Source: Synergistes sp.
GTDB taxonomy: Bacteria > Synergistota > Synergistia > Synergistales > Synergistaceae
Assembly: GCA_016288355.1 (NCBI GenBank)
Contig: JAEEYY010000041.1
Coordinates: forward strand, 1 to 5,465
Length of the DNA: 5,465 nt
Direction of reading: 5' to 3'
Below are positions 1 to 5,465 of this stretch, one piece after another; position 1 is the stretch's first letter; each line of letters opens with the position of its first letter. The notes beneath the pieces are model-generated. The model saw nothing but the letters and a program-made list of their open reading frames with translations. It was not told where the DNA came from and made no database searches. Position numbers and translations under genes: made by a program.

Positions 1-594
<594 letters not shown>

Positions 595-605
595 AGGCAA
601 AATAT

Positions 606-645
606 GCGAGACCGGCGGCCATTCAGTCGCTGGTCTTGTTTGTTT
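606..645 (+). terminator. Intrinsic terminator after the P-type ATPase gene
   Basis: The stem GACCGGCG (610-617) pairs with CGCTGGTC (628-635) with one G-U wobble and a 10-base loop. It can be extended outward to 606/639 by A-U, C-G and G-U pairs. A T-rich run, TTGTTTGTTT (636-645), follows directly on the plus strand. It lies in the 57-bp gap between two convergent genes. On the minus strand the wobble becomes an A/C mismatch and the T run is weaker and displaced, so it should work mainly for the ATPase transcript, with at most partial action on the opposing M20 transcript. Confidence 0.75.
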
Positions 646-651
646 GGGAGC

Positions 652-1887
652 CTATTCCCCCAGCCAATCCGAAAGATATTCCGCCTTACGCCGTGCAAAG
701 TCCGCGCGGCCGGAAACGGGCGCTTCGAACAGGTCCAGCACCGTCCCCGCCAGGATCTTGGGCGGGCAGAGGCAGGCGTTCTCCTCATCCGTCACGGCAA
801 AGTCGTCCCCGTGGAACCGACCCGAGACGCCGGTGAAGCCGAACTGGACCGTGGGCAACAGCTTCCCCAGATCCCCCACGTCCCCGGAGGCGCCGGAGAC
901 GAGATCCTCCAAAATATCGGGTTCACAGCAGAGGAGCAGCATGTTCTCCTTCACCAGGGCGTTGATTTCATGGCTTTGGCTCAGGGGCAGAAAGCCCGGG
1001 CGGCGGGTGACCTCGGTGTCCAAGTCCATGGCTTCGCCGCACTTTTTGAGACAATTTTCGATCAGGTCCGCCGCCTCAAACAGCGCCTTTTCCGTCCGCG
1101 CCCGCACATAGGTCTCGACGATAGCATGATCGGGCACGATGTTCACCGTCCCCGCCGTCTCTGCGATCACGGGCTGCACGTTCACCCCGTCCGCGGGATC
1201 GAACCGGTCCTTCAAAAAGGCGATGGCCGTCTGGGCAAGCAGCGCGGCGTGGAGGGCGTTCTTCCCCGCGAAGGGGGCCGCCCCCGCATGAGCGCCCAGG
1301 CCCCGATAGACAGCCCTGAGGATCACGAAGCCCTTCAACGTGGAGCCCACGTCGAACCGGCAATCGGGCTCCCCGGAGGCGTGGCAGGAGAGGACGCAGT
1401 CCACCCCGTCAAAGACGCCCCGGGCGATCATATCCTGCTTGCCGGAGGGATACTTCACCAGCCCCTGCCAGATCAGATCCTGCCGATAGTCCAGGTCGAT
1501 CATCTCCTCCGCTGGGGTGAAGAGCACCTTCACCGTGCCGTTCAACGGCTCGTCCTTCAAAGCTTCGATGAGAGCCAGGGCCGCCGAAGTCTGAAGGCTG
1601 TGGCCGCAGGAGTGGATGCGGCCCCCGTCGGCTTTTCTGGGCAGGCCATCCATGTCCGCCGCCACCGCCACCACGGGCTCGCCGCTGCCCAGGGTCACCA
1701 TAAGGCCCGTATAGCTCACAGTCTCATAGGGAACGCCCCAGCCGTCCAGCCAGCCCCGAATGAGCCGGCCCGTCTCGAACTCCCGATACCCCAGCTCCGG
1801 CGTGTCGAAGAGGAGGCGGCTCCTGGCCAGGATGGCGTCTGCGTTTTTGTCTATTTTGTCGAATATCCGCTGCTTTTGCTCGTTCAT
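652..1887 (-). CDS. M20 family (M20D-like) metallopeptidase / amidohydrolase
   Basis: This 411-residue protein is predicted to be a cytoplasmic metal-dependent hydrolase that cleaves an amide bond in an N-acyl amino acid or similar compound. No signal peptide is visible. Motifs in order are ELGYREF (31-37), ADMDGLP (77-83), HSCGHS (92-97, with candidate metal ligands Cys94 and His96), FTPAEE (123-128, with the catalytic glutamate pair 127/128), CHASG with His169, the dimerisation-domain signature GAHAGAAPFAGKNAL (198-212), and FHGDDF with His359 near the C-terminus, where the last metal ligand is expected. The Cys, His, Glu, His, His set seen in plant IAA-amino acid hydrolases thus appears complete. 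The usual CGHDxH is CGHSLQ here. The ATG at 1887 was chosen because it overlaps the stop of the MBL gene as ATGA, indicating translational coupling; a TTG at 1893 would add only two residues. Length is normal for the family. It is probably the last gene of the UvrA-like/MBL/M20 unit. The substrate is unknown. Confidence 0.93.
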   Translation of the reverse strand: MNEQKQRIFDKIDKNADAILARSRLLFDTPELGYREFETGRLIRGWLDGWGVPYETVSYTGLMVTLGSGEPVVAVAADMDGLPRKADGGRIHSCGHSLQTSAALALIEALKDEPLNGTVKVLFTPAEEMIDLDYRQDLIWQGLVKYPSGKQDMIARGVFDGVDCVLSCHASGEPDCRFDVGSTLKGFVILRAVYRGLGAHAGAAPFAGKNALHAALLAQTAIAFLKDRFDPADGVNVQPVIAETAGTVNIVPDHAIVETYVRARTEKALFEAADLIENCLKKCGEAMDLDTEVTRRPGFLPLSQSHEINALVKENMLLLCCEPDILEDLVSGASGDVGDLGKLLPTVQFGFTGVSGRFHGDDFAVTDEENACLCPPKILAGTVLDLFEAPVSGRADFARRKAEYLSDWLGE

Positions 1888-2675
1888 TCCCAAATCAGGC
1901 TGGTGCCCGCCCCCACTTCCTCGATGTGCATTTCATTCCCCATGGCTACCTTCACGGAAAGAGCCGTGCAGTGGCAGGGGTAGAGATAGGGGATGTCCTC
2001 TCCCTTGAGATAGTCGATGGCGGCCTTTGACCGGTCGTCCAGCTGCCGCAGGTGGAAGCCCCCGATGACGCCCATGACCCGGCTCTGGCCGGTGACCTTC
2101 TTCGCCTGTTCCACGATGTTGCAGATGCCGCTGTGAGAGCAGCCGGTGATCACATAGACCCCCTCGCGGCCACGATAGGCAAGGGCGGTGTCGTCGGGGG
2201 TCCGGTCCGGTCCGTCCTCCCCCTCCCGCAGGGCCGGGTCCTGGTCAAGGGTCCGGGGCCGGGGGATAGCCCCCAGATAGTAGAGGTTTTCCGTCAGGGC
2301 CAGGGGCTCTGCCGTCAGAACGAGGTCAAAATACCGCTCCACCTGCTCCCTCGGATAGGGGCAGCCGATGAACAGCCCCCGGGAGACCACCCGCCGAAAC
2401 AGGCTCGGATGGGCCACCAGCAGGGGTTTAGGTCCCTCGGTGAAGAAGGCAGAGAGGCCTTTGGTGTGATCGTCGTGGCAGTGGGAGAGGACCACCCCGT
2501 CCACATCCCGCCAGCTTATGCCCAGCGTCTTAGCGTTCTTTGCAAAGACGCCGAAATAGCCCGTGTCCAGCAGAAACCGCTTCCCCTCCGCCTCCACAAG
2601 GCAGGAGAAGCCCGGCTCTCCCAGCAGGTACTTATCGATGAGGGTATTGTTGTCGGATAAAATGGTCAGCTTCAT
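1884..2675 (-). CDS. MBL-fold metallohydrolase (COG1237-type)
   Basis: This 263-residue soluble protein has the metallo-beta-lactamase fold and is predicted to be a zinc- or iron-dependent hydrolase. Visible motifs are LLDTG (35-39), the metal-binding loop SHCHDDH (64-70, with His65, His67, Asp69 and His70), TGCSHSG (177-183, His181), GVIGGFHL (202-209, His208) and YPCHCTA (232-238, His235). TGCSHxG followed by GGFHL and PCHCT is the pattern of COG1237, a group that includes archaeal proteins annotated as dihydropterin-ribofuranosylaminobenzene phosphate synthase as well as many uncharacterised bacterial hydrolases. The ATG at 2675 gives the typical N-terminus MKLTILSDNNTLIDKY. A TTG at 2702 would add nine residues that look unrelated to the family. 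The nearest SD-like run, GAGAGG (2693-2688), is 12 bases away, which is longer than usual. The gene lies 36 bp after the UvrA-like gene and overlaps the M20 start by 4 bases. The fold is certain; the reaction is not. Confidence 0.93.
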   Translation of the reverse strand: MKLTILSDNNTLIDKYLLGEPGFSCLVEAEGKRFLLDTGYFGVFAKNAKTLGISWRDVDGVVLSHCHDDHTKGLSAFFTEGPKPLLVAHPSLFRRVVSRGLFIGCPYPREQVERYFDLVLTAEPLALTENLYYLGAIPRPRTLDQDPALREGEDGPDRTPDDTALAYRGREGVYVITGCSHSGICNIVEQAKKVTGQSRVMGVIGGFHLRQLDDRSKAAIDYLKGEDIPYLYPCHCTALSVKVAMGNEMHIEEVGAGTSLIWE

Positions 2676-2681
2676 ACCGTA

Positions 2682-2710
2682 AGTATACCTCTCTTTTCCC
2701 AAACGGACAA
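2682..2710 (-). promoter_or_regulatory. Candidate internal promoter before the MBL gene
   Basis: In the 36-bp gap, minus strand, TTGTCC (2710-2705; four of six matches to TTGACA) is followed after exactly 17 bases by TATACT (2687-2682; five of six matches to TATAAT). The usual start distance would put +1 on or next to the A of the MBL ATG at 2675, giving a leaderless message. The match may be chance in so short a gap, and the gene can also be served by readthrough from the UvrA-like promoter. Confidence 0.35.
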
Positions 2711-2711
2711 T

Positions 2712-4991
2712 TTATTCTGTCAGCATCCGCAGATGATCGGCTGTTTTTGAGCCGTTGCAACGCATCAGCTCCTCCGGCGTCCCTTCAAACACGATCTCGC
2801 CGCCGCCCGAGCCGCCGTCGGGACCCATGTCGATGATCCAGTCCGCCTGGGCGATCAGCTCCGGCCGATGCTCAATCATCACCACGGTGTTGCCGCCCGC
2901 CACCAGCTTGCGCAGGAGCGACAGCAGCTTTTCGATATCCTTGGCATGGAGGCCCATGCTGGGCTCGTCCAGGACGTAGACCTGCCCCTGCTTGTAGAGC
3001 TCGCTGGCCAGCTTCACCCGCTGTACCTCGCCCCCGGACAGGGTGCTGGTGGGCTGGCCCAGGGTAAGGTAATCCAGCCCCACGTCGATCATGCTTTGCA
3101 GCAGCTTTCTGATCTTCACATTGTCAAAGATTTCATAGGCCTGCCCGATGGTCAGTCCCATCACGTCCTCGATGTTCAACCCCTTGTAGCAATACGAAAG
3201 CGCGGTGGGATTGTACCGCCTGCCTCTGCACTCCTCGCAGGTGACGGTCACCGGCTCGGCAAACGCCATATCGTAGCTGATCAGTCCCGTACCTTTGCAG
3301 ATCGGGCAGCCGCCCTCGGAGTTGAACGAAAACCAGCTCACGCCGACGCCGTTTGCCTTGGCAAACTCTTTTCGTATCTCATCCATCACGCCGGTATAGG
3401 TGGCGGGGGTGGAACGGATGGAGGTGCCGATGGGCTTCTGGTCGATGACGATGGCGTCAGGATAACGCGCCGGGAATTCATAGCGCATCAGCGAGCTTTT
3501 GCCGCTCCCCGCCACGCCCGTCACGGCGGTCAAGATGCCCTTGGGGATCGTCACGTCGATATGTTTCAGATTATGACAATGGGCGTCCCGGATCTCATAC
3601 CCTTTCGTCCAGGGAAGCGGCTCCCGATTCAGCGCGATCCTCCTTTGGAACATCTGCGCTGTCGGAGTGTTCGCCTTTTCAAGCTCCGCAAGATCGCCCG
3701 CAAACACGATGTTCCCGCCGCTCGTGCCTGCGCCGGGGCCCATTTCGATGATATGATCGGCCAGGGCCAGCATCTGGCGGCTGTGCTCCACCACCAGCAC
3801 GTTGTTGTGCTTGTCCCGCAAGGCACAGAGCATGCGGCCGATCTTTTCCGCGTCGGCAGGATGCAACCCCGCTGTCGGCTCGTCGAAGATGTAGGTGATG
3901 TTGTTGAGATAGCCACCCAGGTTGCGCACCATCTTCAATCGCTGGACTTCGCCGCCGGACAGGGTCTCCGTCTTCCGGGACAGGGAAAGGTAGCCGATCC
4001 CCACGTCGATCATGCGGCGCAAATATTCCGCGATCTGCCCCGCAAGCGAGCTGCCGCGCGGATCGTCGATCGTTTCGAGAAACGGCAAAAGATCGGCGGC
4101 GGTCATATCCATGCAGTCCACGATGTTTTTACCGTTGATCTTCGACGCAAGGGCTTTCGGGTTCAACCCGGAGCCGCCGCAGGTCTTGCAGAAGCCGTGT
4201 CGGACGTGCGTCATGATCTCGTCCTGCAAGCTCTTCTTCAACTTGGTGATATCGCGCTTCATATACACACGCTCGAAGCGCGGATACACGCCCTCGTACG
4301 GCAGGTAATCCATGCGCCCGGCGTTGTTGCACTTGAACTCCACCATGAGCGGTTCATCGGGGCCGTATTCCAGCACCTTCCATTCCTCAGGCGTGAAATC
4401 CTTCAGCTTTTTGTACGGATCAATGAGGGGGTTGTTCTGATAATAGACCGTCTGCCAGCCCGAGGAGAACTGACTGAAGAGTATCCCGCCCTCGGCAATG
4501 CTCTTTTCCTTATCGAACAGGCTTTCTTTTATGAGCTCTATCTGCTCGCCTATGCCGGTGCAGTCCGGACAGGCGCCGGCGGGATGATTGAAGGAATACG
4601 CCATACTGCCGCCCGCGCTGGGTTCACCGACACGGGAAAAGAGCAGGCGCATCAACGGTGCCACGTCCACCGCCGTTCCCACGGTGGAGCGGGAAGTCGC
4701 GCCGATGGCGTGCTGATCCACCACGATGGCGGGCGTGAGATTTTTGATCTCATCCACCTTCGGACGGTCGTAATGGGGCATTTTGTTCCGCAGGAACAGC
4801 GGATAGCTCTGCTGCCATTCCCGTTCCGATTCCACGGCGACGGTATCGAAAGCGAGTGAAGTTTTACCCGAGCCGGACACGCCCGCAAAGACCACCAGCT
4901 GGCCTTTGGGTATGGTCACATCGATGTGCTTTAGGTTGTTCTCGGATGCGCCCAGGACCTGGATGTCGTCCGTTTGTTTTTTGATCGTCAT
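2712..4991 (-). CDS. UvrA-like twin-ABC ATPase lacking the UvrB-binding domain
   Basis: This 759-residue cytoplasmic protein has two ABC ATPase halves as in excinuclease subunit UvrA. The first half has Walker A GVSGSGKT (37-44), signature LSGGEVQ (344-350), Walker B YIFDEP (367-372) and H-loop His403. The second has GVAGSGKS (492-499), LSGGEVQ (651-657), YVLDEP (672-677) and His708. CxxC pairs lie at 141/144, 268/271, 562/565 and 585/588; the last two form the conserved UvrA zinc module. The chain passes from RVGEP (120-124) to SFNHPAGACPDC (133-144) in about eight residues, where full UvrA (about 940 residues) carries the UvrB-binding domain and another CxxC. UvrA2 proteins and the Streptomyces daunorubicin-resistance protein DrrC (about 764 residues) show the same shortening, so a role in damage tolerance or drug resistance, not UvrB-dependent repair, is inferred. 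The start at 4991 follows AAGGGGGAG. An upstream in-frame ATG at 5036 lies inside the -10 box and is excluded if that promoter is used. It is the first gene of the unit with MBL and M20. Confidence 0.93.
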   Translation of the reverse strand: MTIKKQTDDIQVLGASENNLKHIDVTIPKGQLVVFAGVSGSGKTSLAFDTVAVESEREWQQSYPLFLRNKMPHYDRPKVDEIKNLTPAIVVDQHAIGATSRSTVGTAVDVAPLMRLLFSRVGEPSAGGSMAYSFNHPAGACPDCTGIGEQIELIKESLFDKEKSIAEGGILFSQFSSGWQTVYYQNNPLIDPYKKLKDFTPEEWKVLEYGPDEPLMVEFKCNNAGRMDYLPYEGVYPRFERVYMKRDITKLKKSLQDEIMTHVRHGFCKTCGGSGLNPKALASKINGKNIVDCMDMTAADLLPFLETIDDPRGSSLAGQIAEYLRRMIDVGIGYLSLSRKTETLSGGEVQRLKMVRNLGGYLNNITYIFDEPTAGLHPADAEKIGRMLCALRDKHNNVLVVEHSRQMLALADHIIEMGPGAGTSGGNIVFAGDLAELEKANTPTAQMFQRRIALNREPLPWTKGYEIRDAHCHNLKHIDVTIPKGILTAVTGVAGSGKSSLMRYEFPARYPDAIVIDQKPIGTSIRSTPATYTGVMDEIRKEFAKANGVGVSWFSFNSEGGCPICKGTGLISYDMAFAEPVTVTCEECRGRRYNPTALSYCYKGLNIEDVMGLTIGQAYEIFDNVKIRKLLQSMIDVGLDYLTLGQPTSTLSGGEVQRVKLASELYKQGQVYVLDEPSMGLHAKDIEKLLSLLRKLVAGGNTVVMIEHRPELIAQADWIIDMGPDGGSGGGEIVFEGTPEELMRCNGSKTADHLRMLTE

Positions 4992-4994
4992 GGA

Positions 4995-5003
4995 CTCCCC
5001 CTT
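4995..5003 (-). promoter_or_regulatory. Ribosome binding site of the UvrA-like gene
   Basis: AAGGGGGAG on the minus strand ends three bases before the ATG at 4991. It is the strongest Shine-Dalgarno match in the window and fixes the start: the open frame continues 42 codons further upstream, but that extension runs through the promoter and terminator. Confidence 0.75.
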
Positions 5004-5007
5004 ATGG

Positions 5008-5027
5008 ATGATCTCATGTATCGGATA
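5008..5027. promoter_or_regulatory. Two small adjacent dyads just downstream of the predicted transcription start
   Basis: TATC-G-GATA (5019-5027) and ATGA-TC-TCAT (5008-5017) are short inverted repeats side by side, at about +2 to +21 relative to the predicted start of the UvrA-like transcript. This is where a repressor operator could sit. In addition, ATGAGAyCA occurs twice on the minus strand, from 5036 and from 5017, 19 bases apart. The arms are only four bases each, so chance is a serious alternative. Confidence 0.2.
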
Positions 5028-5034
5028 TGGTCTC

Positions 5035-5063
5035 ATTATAAAGGCTGCTTCCTGAAAAGACAA
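5035..5063 (-). promoter_or_regulatory. Sigma70-type promoter of the UvrA-like/MBL/M20 unit
   Basis: On the minus strand a perfect TATAAT (5040-5035) lies 17 bases after TTGTCT (5063-5058; four of six matches to TTGACA). The predicted start is an A near 5028, giving a 5' leader of about 37 bases before the ATG at 4991. The promoter begins 12 bases after the end of the terminator element of the upstream M18 gene (5076), which supports an independently started transcript. Confidence 0.75.
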
Positions 5064-5075
5064 GAAAAAGAACGG

Positions 5076-5105
5076 AAAAACGCCCCTTTCCCGGAGGAAG
5101 GGGGC
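5076..5105 (-). terminator. Strong intrinsic terminator after the M18 aminopeptidase gene
   Basis: On the minus strand GCCCCCTTCC (5105-5096) pairs with GGAAAGGGGC (5091-5082) across a TCCG loop, with a single C/A mismatch. The loop closed by C-G is a UNCG-type tetraloop, a very stable class. GTTTTT follows (5081-5076), and the T-rich sequence continues to about 5057. The stem begins 20 bases after the aminopeptidase stop codon. It separates that gene from the UvrA-like unit. Confidence 0.88.
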
Positions 5106-5125
5106 ACGAAGGAGCAAGTCAGCTG

Positions 5126-5465
5126 TCAGGCGTTCAGCAGGAAGGCGTGATAGGCCTTCATGGCTTCATAGAGGTCCGCCTTGGAGATGATCTCCCAGGG
5201 GGCGTGCATGGAAAGGACCGCCACGCCGCTATCGATGACGTTCATGCCGTAGAGGGCGCAGATGTAGGCGATGGTGCCGCCGCCGCCCTGGTCGACCTTC
5301 CCCAGTTCCGCCGTCTGGAAGAAGACGCCGTTGTCGTCCATGATGGCCCGAAGCTTGCCCATGTACTGGGCGTTGGCGTCGTTGCTGCCGCTCTTGCCTC
5401 GGGAGCCGGTGTACTTGTTGAAGCACACGCCCCGGCCCAGGTACGCCGCGTTCTTCTTTTCGAAG
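5126..5465 (-). CDS. M18 family aminopeptidase, C-terminal part, 5' end outside window
   Basis: The frame is open to the right edge and ends at TGA 5128-5126, so 112 C-terminal residues are visible. M18 enzymes are cytoplasmic dinuclear zinc aminopeptidases that release N-terminal residues, often acidic ones, from peptides, and they assemble into large tetrahedral oligomers. The fragment shows VCFNKYTGSRGKSGSNDAN (13-31), TAELGKVDQGGGGTIAY (51-67) and LSMHAPWE (84-91). These match the C-terminal catalytic half of bacterial M18 proteins; His87 in SMHAPWE corresponds to the last metal ligand. The other ligands and the N-terminus are outside the window. A GTG at 5428 lies within the conserved region and is not the start, because matching residues (AAYLGRG) continue upstream of it. 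It is followed by its own terminator, so it is probably not cotranscribed with the UvrA-like gene. Confidence 0.95.
   Translation of the reverse strand, partial: FEKKNAAYLGRGVCFNKYTGSRGKSGSNDANAQYMGKLRAIMDDNGVFFQTAELGKVDQGGGGTIAYICALYGMNVIDSGVAVLSMHAPWEIISKADLYEAMKAYHAFLLNA

Noticed and set aside
604..1983. Plus-strand open frame of about 460 codons opposite the M20 gene
   Set aside because: It starts inside the ATPase terminator and is antisense to the M20 gene, whose metal motifs and coupled start are clear. No SD site or family motif is seen.
2052..2660. Plus-strand open frame of about 200 codons opposite the MBL gene
   Set aside because: It is antisense to a gene with the HCHDDH, TGCSHSG, GGFHL and PCHCT motifs, and its product looks like a shadow translation.
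2676..2702. TTG start at 2702 for the MBL gene
   Set aside because: The nine added residues do not look like the family, no SD site precedes the TTG, and the ATG at 2675 gives the typical MKLTIL N-terminus. A TTG start cannot be fully excluded because the ATG also has a poorly spaced SD site.
2868..4859. Plus-strand open frame of more than 650 codons opposite the UvrA-like gene
   Set aside because: It lies wholly antisense to a protein with every UvrA motif in place. Its translation is rich in His, Arg, Gln and Ala without domain motifs, as expected of a GC-rich shadow frame.
4992..5117. 42-residue N-terminal extension of the UvrA-like protein
   Set aside because: The extension runs through the T-rich tail of the upstream terminator, the promoter and the SD site. 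Family N-termini begin close to the first ATPase strand, as with the start at 4991.

Overview
This 5.5 kb stretch is gene-dense bacterial DNA with short intergenic gaps, GC-rich third positions, Shine-Dalgarno sites and sigma70-type promoters. The mix of a clostridial-type M18 aminopeptidase, a P1B-2 metal ATPase, a COG1237-type metallo-beta-lactamase-fold protein and a short UvrA paralog fits a GC-rich Clostridia member, such as a gut Oscillospiraceae relative. That placement is an inference from protein style, not from a marker gene.

Layout, left to right. The plus strand carries the 3' end of a Zn/Cd/Pb-type P1B ATPase (to 594), followed by an intrinsic terminator at 606-645. Everything else is on the minus strand, so the terminator sits in a 57-bp convergent gap. 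Reading the minus strand in its own direction (right to left): the 3' end of an M18 aminopeptidase (5465-5126); a strong terminator (5105-5076); a well-formed promoter (-35 at 5063-5058, -10 at 5040-5035); a 759-residue UvrA-like twin-ABC ATPase (4991-2712); a 36-bp gap that contains a second promoter-like element; a 263-residue MBL-fold hydrolase (2675-1884); and a 411-residue M20 amidohydrolase (1887-652) whose ATG overlaps the MBL stop codon in an ATGA junction.

The UvrA-like, MBL and M20 genes therefore look like one transcription unit, bounded by a terminator and its own promoter on one side and by convergent genes on the other. The UvrA-like protein has both ABC halves intact but lacks the UvrB-binding region, as do UvrA2 and the drug-resistance protein DrrC. 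This argues for a role outside classical nucleotide excision repair. A UvrA-like protein next to two metal-dependent hydrolases suggests a detoxification or resistance module, or a route handling a DNA-binding or amide-containing small molecule. Both ideas are hypotheses. The individual families are all known, and I see no mobile element, CRISPR array, tRNA or rRNA.
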